Counted from the stretch's first letter, positions 9,423-19,185 are shown. The stretch is DNA of 64,000 bases from Photobacterium phosphoreum (GCF_002954725.1 NZ_MSCQ01000001.1:2504074-2568073); one strand, 5' to 3'. Notes: generated by a model not told the origin, from the letters alone. Numbers and translations are program-made.

Positions 9423-11228
9423 TTAATCCCAACCTTGATGGCGTTGTTGTTCACCACGCATTTCACGATCAAAAATATCTTCCAGCTCTTTACGGGCTTC
9501 TTTTTGTCGTGAGGCTAAATTAACCTCTTCACTATGTTGGGGTAGCAGATCCCGCAATGCTTGGCTGTCTATTTTACGAAAATGCGCCTGAGCACGATTC
9601 GCTTTATAGGGATGCATGCCTAAAGATATGAGGGCTTGGCGACCTAAATCAAGGGCACCTTCAAATGTTTCACGTGAAAAACATTCCACCCCATGGCTCA
9701 ATAACTGGTGTGCTTCAACCCGACTTCGCGCGCGCGCCATTAATTTCAATTGCGGAAAATGTTGTTGGCAAAGGGTCACCACTTCCATCACTTCAGTGGG
9801 ATCATCGGTACAGATAATCAAGGCCTCGGCATTATCAGCCCCAGCGGAACGTAATAGATCCAGTTGGGTCGCATCGCCGTAATACACTTTATAGCCAAAT
9901 TTACGTAAAAATCGAATCTGGCTCGGATCGCGCTCTAATACTGTCACCCTAATTTTATTGGCGAACAGTAACCGCCCAACGACCTGCCCAAAGCGTCCAA
10001 AGCCAGTAATAATTACTCGTGGTTGGCGATCAATCACATCCGATGGCGGTTGATGCTCATCTTCCGCTTTAAAACTACGCACGTACCAACGTTTTTGTAA
10101 TTGTAAAATTAATGGCGTGGTCATCATCGATAAACTCACCACCACTAATAATAGCGGTGCGAGTTCCTCAGCTAATAATCCCCCCGCCTTGGCCGCAGTA
10201 AACAATACAAACGCAAACTCACCACCTTGGCTTAAAATTGCCGCCATCTGGCTGCGTGATTTTGCACCCACACCAAATAAGCGAGCTAACAGATACAACA
10301 CCCCAGCTTTAATCGCCACCAACGCAATTACAACCGTTAAAATTTGGAGAGGGTATTGCCATAACAATCCCAGATTGACCGCCATTCCCACCGAGATAAA
10401 AAACAATCCCAGTAATAAGCCTTTAAACGGTTCAATTGCGATTTCAAGCTCATGCCGATATTCACTTTCTGCCAATAATACCCCAGCGAGAAAAGCACCT
10501 AATGCCATTGATAAACCAATCATCTGCATGATTAAGGCAATACCAACCACCAGCAATAATGCCGCGACATTAAACAGTTCACGGACACCACTCATCACCA
10601 CATAACGAAACAGCGGCCGTAATAAAAAATGTCCTGCCGCTAAGAACGTCACAATACCGCCCAGCATCCATACACCATCAAGCCAACTACCGCCGGCATT
10701 ACCGGCTAATAATGGCAACAGTGCTAACATCGGGATCACCGCAATATCTTGAAACAGCAACACCGCAAAGCTCGATTGACCGGTTTCACTGCCACTTAAT
10801 TGCTGCTCGTCTATTACCCGTAATGCAATCGCGGTTGACGATAACGCCAACCCCATGCCGATAACAATCGCATCCCGCCAACCAAGCGCGGGGAAAAATC
10901 GGCTACAGCCAACAGCAATAATCGCGATAACAATGCTAGTGATCACCACTTGGCTACCACCTAACCCTAAAATCGGTTTTCGCATTTGCCACAATTTTTT
11001 CGGGTTCAGTTCCAAACCTATAAGGAACAGCAACAACACCACGCCAAATTCAGAGAAGTGTAAAATGGCATCCACATCGGATATTAGCCCCAGTCCCCAT
11101 GGACCAATACCTATCCCTGCAATTAAATACCCTAGCACCGATCCTAATCCCAATCGCTGTGCTAACGGTACTGCAATGATGGCTGCGCCTAAAAACACCA
11201 CCATCACCAGTAAAAAGTCATTATTCAT
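9423..11228 (-). CDS. kefB: Glutathione-regulated potassium/proton antiporter KefB
   Basis: KefB is an inner-membrane potassium efflux system, held shut by glutathione and opened by glutathione adducts of electrophiles, which acidifies and protects the cell. The 601-residue protein has an N-terminal CPA2 antiporter domain with about 12 membrane spans (residues 1-380: [39 protein letters not shown]) and a C-terminal RCK/TrkA-N nucleotide-binding domain (about 400-520: [31 protein letters not shown]). The length equals E. coli KefB. The start overlaps the kefG stop by 8 bp, so translation is coupled to the ancillary subunit. Confidence 0.96.
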   Translation of the reverse strand: MNNDFLLVMVVFLGAAIIAVPLAQRLGLGSVLGYLIAGIGIGPWGLGLISDVDAILHFSEFGVVLLLFLIGLELNPKKLWQMRKPILGLGGSQVVITSIVIAIIAVGCSRFFPALGWRDAIVIGMGLALSSTAIALRVIDEQQLSGSETGQSSFAVLLFQDIAVIPMLALLPLLAGNAGGSWLDGVWMLGGIVTFLAAGHFLLRPLFRYVVMSGVRELFNVAALLLVVGIALIMQMIGLSMALGAFLAGVLLAESEYRHELEIAIEPFKGLLLGLFFISVGMAVNLGLLWQYPLQILTVVIALVAIKAGVLYLLARLFGVGAKSRSQMAAILSQGGEFAFVLFTAAKAGGLLAEELAPLLLVVVSLSMMTTPLILQLQKRWYVRSFKAEDEHQPPSDVIDRQPRVIITGFGRFGQVVGRLLFANKIRVTVLERDPSQIRFLRKFGYKVYYGDATQLDLLRSAGADNAEALIICTDDPTEVMEVVTLCQQHFPQLKLMARARSRVEAHQLLSHGVECFSRETFEGALDLGRQALISLGMHPYKANRAQAHFRKIDSQALRDLLPQHSEEVNLASRQKEARKELEDIFDREMRGEQQRHQGWD

Positions 11229-11796
11229 ACTTATCTCCTGCGACTAAGGGTAATAGCGGTTCACATTGATGCGGAGAAACTAACCACTCATGGTATTTTT
11301 TCGCATGCTGTTGCCGTTCGACAGCAGGAATACGTCGCGCCCAATGTAGCACTAATGGCGGCAACCATTGCATACGACAAAGATCGGCACACAATTCAAA
11401 CGGTTTTAAAATGTCATCAATACTGCAACGGTTATAACCATCAACACTATAAGCCTCTGCCGCACCACCGGTGGTGATCACTGAACGCCAATACTTACCT
11501 TCAGTTGCCTTCCCCTCCCCATGCGCAAAGCCTTTACTTAATACCCTATCAAGCCACTCTTTGAGTAATGCCGGACAAGAATACATATACAATGGGTGCT
11601 GAAAGATAATCACATCATGCGCAACCACTAATGCCCGTTCTGCGACTTCATCAATAAAAAAATCAGGATAGGTGGCATACAGATCGTGGATAGTGACATG
11701 AGATAAATGTTTTATTTCGCTTAATAATGCCAGATTAGCTACTGACTCTTGAGGATCAGGATGCGCAAAGATAATTAATATTTTCAAATCGGTCAT
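11221..11796 (-). CDS. kefG: KefB ancillary oxidoreductase KefG
   Basis: KefG is a flavodoxin-fold quinone-oxidoreductase-like protein needed for full KefB activity. The 191-residue sequence has the family start [16 protein letters not shown], then [20 protein letters not shown] and the [10 protein letters not shown] loop near residue 112. It lies directly upstream of kefB with an 8 bp overlap. The gene is divergent from yheS, with 258 bp between. Confidence 0.94.
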   Translation of the reverse strand: MTDLKILIIFAHPDPQESVANLALLSEIKHLSHVTIHDLYATYPDFFIDEVAERALVVAHDVIIFQHPLYMYSCPALLKEWLDRVLSKGFAHGEGKATEGKYWRSVITTGGAAEAYSVDGYNRCSIDDILKPFELCADLCRMQWLPPLVLHWARRIPAVERQQHAKKYHEWLVSPHQCEPLLPLVAGDKYE

Positions 11797-12054
11797 ACTG
11801 CCCTTTGCACGTCATCTAATGAACTTAATAACGCAATGACAAACTATTGCGCCACTCAATTGTTAACCATCATACCTAATTGTTACTTAATATGATCGTT
11901 TAGTTGGTATTTCTATTTTAATCAGACTGATATCACGGCAGTGCTAGCGCAAGGTTAACTGGGTGTCAGGTTAGCCACTGGTTCAAGTTTGAGTTAGACT
12001 CCGACCATGATTCCAGTTTAATTTTGTGGAGCGGGCACGTCCCCGGCGCTATCG

Positions 12055-13977
12055 ATGATTATCTTTTCAGATATCCAACTTCTACGTGGTGGTAAAGTTC
12101 TGCTTGAAAATGCCACTGCCACCATTAACCCAGGGGACAAAGTCGGTCTGGTGGGTAAAAATGGATGTGGTAAATCCACCCTATTTGCCTTACTCAAAAA
12201 TGAACTCAGCTTAGATGGTGGTAATTGTCAGTTTCCAAGTAATTGGGAATTAGCCTGGGTTGCCCAAGAAACACCGGCACTAGAACGTGCCGCTATTGAA
12301 TATGTGATTGATGGCGATCGCGAGTACCGCGAACTTGAACGTCAATTAATTGCAGCAGAACTGGCTGATAACGGCAATAAAGTTGCTGAACTGCATGGCA
12401 AGATAGATACCATTGGCGGCTATAGCATTAATGCTCGTGCAGCGGAATTACTCAATGGTTTAGGCTTTTCACAACATCAAATGCAGTGGAATTTAACTCA
12501 GTTCTCTGGTGGTTGGCGGATGCGTTTAAACCTTGCCCAAGCATTGCTATGCCGTTCTGATCTGTTATTACTCGATGAGCCAACCAACCACTTAGATCTT
12601 GATGCGGTGATGTGGCTTGAAAAATGGCTACAAAGCTATCGTGGCACTCTCGTACTGATTTCTCATGACCGTGATTTCTTAGATCCTGTCATCAATCGCA
12701 TTATTCACGTTGAAAACCAAACCATGAACAGTTACACCGGTAACTACTCATCATTTGAAGTTCAACGTGCAGAGAAATTAGTTCTTCAACAAGCAATGTT
12801 TCAAAAGCAGCAGAAACAAGTGACGCACATGCAGTCATATATCGAACGCTTTCGTTACAAAGCCAGTAAAGCACGCCAAGCTCAAAGTCGTATTAAAGCC
12901 TTAGAACGAATGGAAAAAGTACTGCCAGCACAGCTGGATAATCCTTTTACGTTTGAATTCCGTGAGCCAAGTGCGCTACCTAATCCTATTTTAATGATGG
13001 ATCATGTTGCCGCTGGTTATGATGATTTACTGATTTTAGAAAAGATCCGCTTAAACCTCGTTCCTGGGAGTCGAATTGGCTTACTGGGCCGTAATGGTGC
13101 AGGTAAATCAACCTTGATTAAAATGCTTGCTGGCGACTTACCTGCCAAAGCGGGTGAAATGGCGTTCTCACAAGGGGTTAAAATTGGTTACTTTGCTCAA
13201 CACCAATTAGAAACGTTATACCTTGATGACACCCCAATTCAACACATGGCACGCATTGCACCTAATTCGACCGAGCAACAGTTACGTGATTACCTAGGTA
13301 GCTTTGGCTTTCTTGGCGATAAAGCGTTAGAAAAAGTCGGTCCGTTTTCTGGCGGTGAAAAAGCACGATTAGTGCTAGCGTTAATTGTTTGGCAACGCCC
13401 TAACCTATTGTTACTCGATGAGCCAACTAACCACCTTGATTTGGATATGCGTCAAGCGCTGACCTTTGCATTACAATCTTATGAAGGTGCAATGGTTATT
13501 GTTAGTCACGACCGTTACTTACTCCGTGCGACCACCGATGATTTATATTTGGTTCATGATCGCCAAGTGGTGCCTTTTGATAGTGACTTAGATGATTACC
13601 ACAAGTGGCTAACTGAGCAACAGCGTAATGAGCGCCGTGAACAACAAGCAGCAAAACCAGACACCAATAAAGATAACAGTGCAGCTTCACGTAAAGAACA
13701 AAAGCGGTTAGATGCTGAATTCCGTAAATTAACCGCACCGATTCGTAAAGAGATCACTAAGCTTGAAAAACAAATGGATAAGCTTAATGACATTATTACC
13801 GCTGCAGAAACTGCATTAAGTGATAGCAGCATTTACGAACCAGAAAATAAAACGCAGATGAATGAACAGCTCAAACTTCAAGGTAACGCTAAATCCGATC
13901 TTGAAGACATTGAAGTGGCGTGGATGGAACTGCAAGAACAGTTAGAAGAAATGGAAAGCCAGCTTAACGCTGAGTGA
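12055..13977 (+). CDS. yheS: ABC-F family ATPase YheS
   Basis: A soluble ABC-F ATPase with no membrane domain; family members act on the ribosome E site, and the exact role of YheS is linked to translation of difficult nascent chains. The 640 residues hold two ABC cassettes: Walker A GKNGCGKST near residue 35 and GRNGAGKST near 345, signature FSGGWRMRLNLAQ and FSGGEKARLVLAL, and two LLLDEPTNHLDLD motifs. A basic linker with alternating Arg/Lys lies between (about 235-300), and a C-terminal coiled coil (about 540-640). It begins MIIFSDIQLLRGGKVLLENA, like E. coli YheS, and ATG at 12055 fits that start. Confidence 0.95.
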   Translation: MIIFSDIQLLRGGKVLLENATATINPGDKVGLVGKNGCGKSTLFALLKNELSLDGGNCQFPSNWELAWVAQETPALERAAIEYVIDGDREYRELERQLIAAELADNGNKVAELHGKIDTIGGYSINARAAELLNGLGFSQHQMQWNLTQFSGGWRMRLNLAQALLCRSDLLLLDEPTNHLDLDAVMWLEKWLQSYRGTLVLISHDRDFLDPVINRIIHVENQTMNSYTGNYSSFEVQRAEKLVLQQAMFQKQQKQVTHMQSYIERFRYKASKARQAQSRIKALERMEKVLPAQLDNPFTFEFREPSALPNPILMMDHVAAGYDDLLILEKIRLNLVPGSRIGLLGRNGAGKSTLIKMLAGDLPAKAGEMAFSQGVKIGYFAQHQLETLYLDDTPIQHMARIAPNSTEQQLRDYLGSFGFLGDKALEKVGPFSGGEKARLVLALIVWQRPNLLLLDEPTNHLDLDMRQALTFALQSYEGAMVIVSHDRYLLRATTDDLYLVHDRQVVPFDSDLDDYHKWLTEQQRNERREQQAAKPDTNKDNSAASRKEQKRLDAEFRKLTAPIRKEITKLEKQMDKLNDIITAAETALSDSSIYEPENKTQMNEQLKLQGNAKSDLEDIEVAWMELQEQLEEMESQLNAE

Positions 13978-13983
13978 TCATTT

Positions 13984-14018
13984 AACGCCGTAGTGATATT
14001 TTTTATGACTACGGCGTT
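13984..14018 (+). terminator. Hairpin after yheS
   Basis: An 11-bp perfect stem AACGCCGTAGT / ACTACGGCGTT (13984-13994, 14008-14018) with a 13-base T-rich loop, seven bases after the yheS stop. It is followed by ATTGTTT, a weak U tract, so termination may be partial before yheT. Confidence 0.65.
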
Positions 14019-14068
14019 ATTGTTTCTACGTATTGCTTCGACGTTTTTATTTGAATCAAGGACATCAT

Positions 14069-15060
14069 ATGCAGCCATTCACTGCCGCGAACGGATTAGG
14101 TAACCCCCACCTGCAAACCTTATTACCACGATTTATTCGCCGCCAACCTCTCTTTACCCCCATCACTCAACGTCTTGAAATGCCTGATGGCGATTTTATT
14201 GATCTTGCATGGACAGAGCAGCCCGACCTAACTAACCATCACCAACCATTGATGATTTTATTACATGGCTTAGAAGGCAGCTTTAATAGCCCGTATGCTA
14301 ATGGCTTATTAATGGCGGCCAAACAGCAAGGCTGGCTGGGGGTGATGATGCATTTTCGAGGCTGCAGCGGTGAATTAAATCGCCATCCGCAAAGCTATCA
14401 TTCTGGTGAAACCAATGATGTGCGCTTTTTTATTCAGTGGCTACGCCAACAATTTCCACAGCGACCATTTATGGCGGTTGGTGTCTCTCTGGGTGGTAAT
14501 GTTTTAATTAATTACTTAGCTAACTACCCTGATAATAGCGAACTCATTGCCGCTCAAGCTATTTCACCGCCACTTAATTTAGCCTCATGCTCTGATCGTA
14601 TTCAGCAAGGGTTCTCACGCGTTTATCAGCATTATTTACTGACATCACTCAAACGCACCATTGCTCAAAAAATTGACCGTCAGCCACATACTATGCCAAT
14701 TAACCACCAGCAATTAGCGTCAATTAGCGTCAATTAGCGTCAATTAGCAGTGTCTGGCAATTTGACCAAGCGGTAACCGCACCACTGCATGGTTTTAAGG
14801 ATGCAGATGATTACTACCACCACTGTAGTGGCTTACTGCAACTAACAAAGATCACGCAACCCTTGCGGATAATTCATGCTCAAGATGATCCCTTTATGTG
14901 TCGTGATGTCATTCCTCAGCAGCCCTTACCCACTAACATTCGTTATGATTTATCTGCGACAGGGGGGCATGTTGGTTTTATTAATGGCAGTTTACTCAAA
15001 CCACAATTTTGGTTAGAACACACTGTGCCAATGTGGTTTCAGCAGCAATTACAACGGTAG
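14069..15060 (+). pseudogene. yheT: YheT-like alpha/beta hydrolase, frame broken by a 10-bp repeat expansion
   Basis: YheT is a serine hydrolase of the AB-hydrolase 4 family. ATG at 14069 (AAGGA upstream) starts MQPFTAANGLGNPHLQTLLP. The oxyanion segment LLHGLEGS and nucleophile elbow GVSLGGN (Ser140) are intact. At 14711-14750 four copies of a 10-bp unit put the frame out, and it stops at TAG 14735-14737. The rest of the protein, including the catalytic-histidine segment GGHVGF, continues in another frame from inside the repeat to the stop at 15060. Removing two units (20 bp) restores one frame of 323 codons reading QQLASISSVWQFDQAVTAPL across the join; adding one unit also restores frame. 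Both halves are otherwise undamaged, so this is a recent or reversible break, or a sequence error. Confidence 0.88.
14711..14750. repeat. Four tandem copies of a 10-bp unit inside yheT
   Basis: CAATTAGCGT at 14711, 14721 and 14731, then the variant CAATTAGCAG at 14741. A unit length not divisible by three, inside a coding sequence, means each gain or loss shifts the frame. Confidence 0.97.
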
Positions 15061-15154
15061 CCATTAATGGCATTGTCTAATGACGACGTTTCTTTTCGAT
15101 CACGTTTAAGAATATACTGCGACTATTGTTTTATTAGTCATTTAAGAAGTTGTA

Positions 15155-15367
15155 ATGATTATTCCTTGGCAAGACATCGCCCCAGAAACACTAACCAACC
15201 TTATTGAACAGTTTATTTTGCGCGAAGGCACCGATTATGGCGAAGTAGAAATCAGCCTTAGTGATAAAGTTGCTTATGTTCGTCGTCAACTGCAAACTGG
15301 TGATGCGGTAATTGTTTTCTCTGAATTACATGAATCAGTCGATATTAAACTGCGTAATCAGTTATAA
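15155..15367 (+). CDS. yheU: YheU family protein (UPF0270)
   Basis: A 70-residue protein of unknown function, beginning [20 protein letters not shown] and containing the family segment [18 protein letters not shown]. It follows yheT by 94 bp in the conserved order yheS-yheT-yheU-prkB. ATG at 15155 has AAGAAG upstream. Confidence 0.92.
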   Translation: MIIPWQDIAPETLTNLIEQFILREGTDYGEVEISLSDKVAYVRRQLQTGDAVIVFSELHESVDIKLRNQL

Positions 15368-15514
15368 AAAACCAGCGCCAATATTTATCACCACCAAAAT
15401 TCGCCTTCGCTAGCACTTTTATCACTCAAAACCGACATTTACGCAAACTTGTAGTAACATTTATTACTGTTATTTTTTGTTATTAAACATCTAGTCATCA
15501 CTACAAGGTGAGTT

Positions 15515-16384
15515 ATGTCGGTCAAACACCCTATTATTGCAGTCACTGGTTCATCAGGTGCAGGAACTACCACCACCTCTGAAGCCTTTCGCAAGATGTT
15601 TAACATGATGGACATCAACGCCGCATGGCTAGAGGGTGATAGCTTCCACCGCTTTACCCGCCCCGAAATGGATTGTGAAATCCGTAAAGCCAAAGAGCAA
15701 GGTCGCCATATCAGCTATTTTGGCGCTGAAGCCAATGACTTTGAACAACTAGCCCACTTTTTCAATCAATATGCACAAGATGGCAGCGGTAAGTTTCGCC
15801 GTTATCTGCACACCTTTGATGAAGCAGTACCTTATAATCAAATGCCCGGCACCTTTACCCCTTGGCAACAATTAGCTGAAAATACCGATGTATTATTTTA
15901 TGAGGGGTTACATGGCGGAGTGGTTGATGGTGAAACCAATGCTGCGCAACATGTTGATTTACTTATCGGCATGGTACCGATTGTTAACTTAGAATGGATC
16001 CAAAAGATTATTCGCGACACTCGCGACCGCGGCCATTCTCGAGAAGCGGTAATGGAGTCGATTGTACGTTCAATGGATGACTACCTAAATTACATCACCC
16101 CACAGTTTTCTCGAACCCATATTAACTTTCAACGCGTCCCTACCGTTGATACCTCAAACCCTGTTAGCGCCAAAGGTATTCCAAGTTTAGATGAAAGCTT
16201 TGTCGTGATCCGCTTTCGAGGGTTAAAAAATGTCGACTTCCCTCATCTACTGGCAATGATTCAAGGTTCATTTATGTCACGCCATAATACTCTTGTTGTT
16301 CCTGGCGGAAAAATGAGTTTTGCAATGGAGTTAATTATGCGGCCGCTACTCGAACAATTGATTGAAAATGGCAAAATAGCTTAA
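15515..16384 (+). CDS. prkB: Phosphoribulokinase-family kinase PrkB
   Basis: A 289-residue P-loop kinase of the phosphoribulokinase/uridine kinase family. The P-loop is GSSGAGTTTTS near residue 12, followed by the motif EGDSFHRFTRPEMD and the segment FYEGLHGGVVDGETN (Walker B-like) near 130. No RuBisCO or other Calvin-cycle gene is present in this window, so the enzyme probably does not serve carbon fixation; its true substrate in heterotrophic gamma-proteobacteria is not settled. It lies between yheU and the convergent yhfA, as in E. coli. ATG at 15515 has AAGGTGAG upstream. Confidence 0.92.
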   Translation: MSVKHPIIAVTGSSGAGTTTTSEAFRKMFNMMDINAAWLEGDSFHRFTRPEMDCEIRKAKEQGRHISYFGAEANDFEQLAHFFNQYAQDGSGKFRRYLHTFDEAVPYNQMPGTFTPWQQLAENTDVLFYEGLHGGVVDGETNAAQHVDLLIGMVPIVNLEWIQKIIRDTRDRGHSREAVMESIVRSMDDYLNYITPQFSRTHINFQRVPTVDTSNPVSAKGIPSLDESFVVIRFRGLKNVDFPHLLAMIQGSFMSRHNTLVVPGGKMSFAMELIMRPLLEQLIENGKIA

Positions 16385-16412
16385 TGCTTACTGCTTACTG
16401 CTTACTGCTTAC
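16385..16412. repeat. Four tandem copies of TGCTTAC after prkB
   Basis: Exact 7-bp units at 16385, 16392, 16399 and 16406, starting at the base after the prkB stop codon. Non-coding. Confidence 0.96.
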
Positions 16413-16440
16413 TAGATAAATTTACGGTTACTGGTGTAAT

Positions 16441-16468
16441 TAACGGTCGCTAATATCAGCAACCGTTA
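16441..16468. terminator. Hairpin between convergent prkB and yhfA
   Basis: TAACGGT / ACCGTTA arms (16441-16447, 16462-16468) extended by GCT/AGC after one mismatch. No long T tract on either side, so its terminator role is inferred from its place between convergent genes. Confidence 0.5.
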
Positions 16469-16480
16469 GTGATAATTATA

Positions 16481-16885
16481 TTATGCCGCCACAATTTCAT
16501 AGCTGTGACTAAGCTCAACCCCTTTACCCAGCATTAAACATACTGAACAGTATTTTTCAAGAGAATCAACGACTACCTTACTCACCAACTCATCATCTAA
16601 AGCATGACCGGTAACGACAAAGTGTAAATTTGCACTGGTGAAGATTCGTGGTGCCTGTTCACGACGCTCAGCAGAGATATTGACCTCACAAGCAGTGATC
16701 TGCTGCTGTAAATCCTGCAATCCACTGACAACATCAACCGAACTACACCCCCCCGCAGCCATTAACACCAATTCCATTGGGCTCGGCGCTTTTTCACCAC
16801 CATTACCATCTAAAACAATACTATGACCAGATGATGACTGACCCACAAAGGTCATATTTTCAACCCACTTTACGCGTGACTGCAT
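16481..16885 (-). CDS. yhfA: OsmC/Ohr family protein YhfA
   Basis: A 134-residue OsmC-superfamily protein; relatives are thiol peroxidases active on organic hydroperoxides. Both reactive cysteines are visible: C47 in MAAGGCSSVDV and the second in EKYCSVCLMLGKG. ATG at 16885 has CAAGGAGAT upstream. It lies divergent from crp, the arrangement seen in E. coli. The family is known; the physiological substrate of YhfA is not. Confidence 0.92.
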   Translation of the reverse strand: MQSRVKWVENMTFVGQSSSGHSIVLDGNGGEKAPSPMELVLMAAGGCSSVDVVSGLQDLQQQITACEVNISAERREQAPRIFTSANLHFVVTGHALDDELVSKVVVDSLEKYCSVCLMLGKGVELSHSYEIVAA

Positions 16886-17268
16886 GTTTATCTCCTTGAG
16901 CTATATTATTCAGACATTAACACTATTTTTGTTGATAATCTCATCAATGTAAACGTTATTTATTCTGCACAATGCTAATTATGTTGCATATTTAAAGAGG
17001 TGAAATTGCCTAACTAAACCTTACTGAAATGCGACTTTTGGTAACTAAGTCACAACGATGTGATCATGTGCACACTTATCTCTCATAAATGAGCAAGTCA
17101 GCGAGATCAATATCAAGAAAAAACCGCAAAAAAAGGATACACTCTTAGGTAAGTTCAAGTTAGCTTGCAGCCCAGCAGCTGAGTGAATAACCCTGCCAGC
17201 AAACAGTTTTGTTGAGTTATCGCCACAAAACATATTGTTGGGCAACACATGCAGAGGAAGTTAGTAAT
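16886..17268. other. Control region between yhfA and crp
   Basis: 383 bp without a gene, divergent between yhfA and crp. It contains a CRP-like site at 17059-17074. No other clear element was recognised. Confidence 0.6.
17059..17074 (+). promoter_or_regulatory. CRP-like binding site upstream of crp
   Basis: TGTGATCATGTGCACA matches the CRP core TGTGA-N6-TCACA at 9 of 10 positions. It lies about 195 bp before the crp start, suggesting autoregulation, as E. coli crp shows. Confidence 0.65.
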
Positions 17269-17901
17269 ATGGTTCCAGGTAAACCGCAAACAGATCCAAC
17301 TTTAGAGTGGTTTCTTTCCCATTGTCACATTCACAAATATCCATCAAAGAGCACGTTAATTCACGCAGGTGAAAAAGCAGAAACTTTGTATTACATCGTG
17401 AAGGGTTCTGTTGCTGTATTAATCAAGGATGAAGAAGGTAAGGAGATGATCCTTTCTTACCTAAACCAGGGTGACTTTATTGGTGAACTCGGCTTGTTCG
17501 AAGAAGACCAAGAACGTACAGCTTGGGTTCGAGCAAAAAGCCCTTGTGAAGTTGCAGAGATTTCATTTAAGAAATTCCGTCAGTTAATTCAAGTTAACCC
17601 AGATATTCTAATGCGTCTATCTGCTCAAATGGCATGTCGTTTACAAGTGACAAGTCAAAAAGTAGGTGATCTTGCATTCCTTGACGTAACTGGTCGTATT
17701 GCACAGACATTACTTAATCTTGCAAAACAACCCGATGCAATGACACACCCAGACGGTATGCAAATTAAGATCACTCGTCAAGAAATTGGCCAGATCGTAG
17801 GTTGTTCTCGCGAAACTGTGGGTCGTATTTTGAAAATGCTGGAAGAGCAAAATCTTATTTCTGCTCACGGCAAAACTATTGTGGTTTACGGCACTCGCTA
17901 A
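17269..17901 (+). CDS. crp: cAMP receptor protein CRP
   Basis: Global regulator of carbon use and, in vibrios, of virulence and competence genes; a cytoplasmic dimer that binds DNA when loaded with cAMP. The 210-residue protein equals the E. coli length. It has the cyclic-nucleotide domain ([22 protein letters not shown], with the phosphate-binding Glu and Arg) and the C-terminal helix-turn-helix [20 protein letters not shown]. The start is ATG 17269, behind AGAGGAAG; the longer open frame from 17209 has no family match. An intrinsic terminator follows. Confidence 0.98.
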   Translation: MVPGKPQTDPTLEWFLSHCHIHKYPSKSTLIHAGEKAETLYYIVKGSVAVLIKDEEGKEMILSYLNQGDFIGELGLFEEDQERTAWVRAKSPCEVAEISFKKFRQLIQVNPDILMRLSAQMACRLQVTSQKVGDLAFLDVTGRIAQTLLNLAKQPDAMTHPDGMQIKITRQEIGQIVGCSRETVGRILKMLEEQNLISAHGKTIVVYGTR

Positions 17902-17930
17902 TTATTTAGCCTCCCGTCAATCACCGATGA

Positions 17931-17959
17931 AACCGCAGCTTATGCCTGCGGTTTTTTTT
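17931..17959 (+). terminator. Terminator after crp
   Basis: Stem AACCGCAG / CTGCGGTT (17931-17938, 17946-17953), 7-base loop, followed by eight T. Confidence 0.92.
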
Positions 17960-18047
17960 GATCTTAATCTTCTCAAACTATCATCGCGGGCAAGCATTGA
18001 TGGCGTTAGTATTACTGTTAAATTTTGATTTGTAATCGCCTCTATTC

Positions 18048-18278
18048 ATGCTACATTTTGCTCACAAATGGATTTCTACCTCAATGATGGTCAATATGGA
18101 TATTGAACGCTTTTCCGCTAATAGTTATACCACCGTACCTGGAGTGTTAACTAACCAACCAACAACCATTGAAATGACAGGGTTCAGTGATAGCCGTTGC
18201 TACCTTGAACAACAAACTGGCTTACGTCGCTGTCCAGCCGACGAATCTGGTGTTTGGGCTTCACCATTAGATAATTAA
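18048..18278 (+). CDS. Small protein of unknown function after crp
   Basis: A 76-codon open frame not recognised as a family. The middle reads TTVPGVLTNQPTTIEMTGFS and there are two cysteines about 10 residues apart (RCYLEQQTGLRRCP). No signal peptide or membrane span is obvious. The start is uncertain: ATGs at 18048, 18084 and 18096 are all in frame and none has a strong ribosome site. Support for a real gene is the balanced composition and the intrinsic terminator 12 bp after its stop (18290-18318). It lies between crp and the convergent DUF1338 gene. Confidence 0.5.
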   Translation: MLHFAHKWISTSMMVNMDIERFSANSYTTVPGVLTNQPTTIEMTGFSDSRCYLEQQTGLRRCPADESGVWASPLDN

Positions 18279-18289
18279 TCAGCCAGACC

Positions 18290-18318
18290 AACAGCACTTA
18301 TTACTAGGTGCTGTTTTT
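18290..18318 (+). terminator. Terminator after the small crp-downstream gene
   Basis: Stem AACAGCAC / GTGCTGTT (18290-18297, 18308-18315) with a 10-base loop and five T at 18314-18318 overlapping the arm. It points along the plus strand and may also serve the convergent DUF1338 gene. Confidence 0.72.
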
Positions 18319-18350
18319 ATTACTTCATTGATCGCCACCAAAAAACCTCG

Positions 18351-19145
18351 TTAGCGATACGTACTTTCAAATATTTTATCTGCGGATGCGGTAACGAACC
18401 CAGTATATAATTCACCGTTTGATTGTGGATAGCGTTTAGCAAACTCATAAAATCCCCCCGGAACATTATGGACACCATCACGAAAACTCACCCCAACCTC
18501 ATCCGCCATAGTGGCTGATTGTTCCAACATCACCGCCGAATCACCTTTTATTTCCCCACCAGCTTGATTGATCACAAACTGATTATGGCGTAATAAATGG
18601 TTTACCTCCTCTAGACAAGTAAATTGTTCTAACTGATTAATACTGACCGTAAAATGATTAGCACCAAAGCCATGGGCTGCTACCCATGCCGCATACTCTT
18701 TTTCAGCGACTAAAAATTGATAGGTTGCAAAATCAAGTTCCCATGGTCGACCGCCATGAATAAAACCAGGCTGGCGAAAATAATCATCATCAACCTGATC
18801 CAACAAGCTACGCACAACAAGTTGTAATTCAGCCGAACAGCCACCTAACTGTAATTCACTAATAAAGACTTTAGGTAGCAAAGGATTAGGATGCATAAAA
18901 TATTCAGCATACAATTTTTTAGCACTAAAATGATATTTGTCTTGCGGTTGATACCCCAATGCAATAAACGGTGCGGCAACAACCGCAAGCCCACACTTTG
19001 GCAACCCGAAAGTCCGTAGTGCAATATGATCATTTAATAAGGTGGCATCTTCGGTTAATAATCGCTGAATTTGCGCTGCTGAAGGGCATAATCGCTGACT
19101 ATAATCGTGCCATAAACCATCAAAAAGTTGTGTAATAGATTCCAT
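18351..19145 (-). CDS. DUF1338 protein (HglS/YdcJ-like non-heme iron oxygenase fold)
   Basis: A 264-residue protein of the DUF1338 family. A characterised relative, HglS, is a 2-oxoadipate dioxygenase/decarboxylase making D-2-hydroxyglutarate in lysine catabolism. The likely iron ligands are present: His in NDHIALRTFG (about residue 40), His in GANHFTVSINQL (about 168) and Glu in PGGFYEFAKRYP (about 237). It is much shorter than the roughly 460-residue HglS proteins. It lies 40 bp after astD and is transcribed with it, suggesting a role in amino-acid or 2-oxoacid breakdown; the substrate is not known. Confidence 0.85.
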   Translation of the reverse strand: MESITQLFDGLWHDYSQRLCPSAAQIQRLLTEDATLLNDHIALRTFGLPKCGLAVVAAPFIALGYQPQDKYHFSAKKLYAEYFMHPNPLLPKVFISELQLGGCSAELQLVVRSLLDQVDDDYFRQPGFIHGGRPWELDFATYQFLVAEKEYAAWVAAHGFGANHFTVSINQLEQFTCLEEVNHLLRHNQFVINQAGGEIKGDSAVMLEQSATMADEVGVSFRDGVHNVPGGFYEFAKRYPQSNGELYTGFVTASADKIFESTYR

Positions 19146-19185
19146 AACCGACCTACTAATTTAAAGCATAATTACTTTATAGATC

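Noticed and set aside
10117-10605. 162-codon plus-strand open frame inside kefB
   Set aside because: Antisense to KefB membrane helices; composition (Asn/Thr/Ala) is typical of a reverse-strand shadow.
14863-15060. Separate 65-codon gene after yheT
   Set aside because: It is the C-terminal part of yheT, in the frame restored by removing two repeat units; the ATG is internal.
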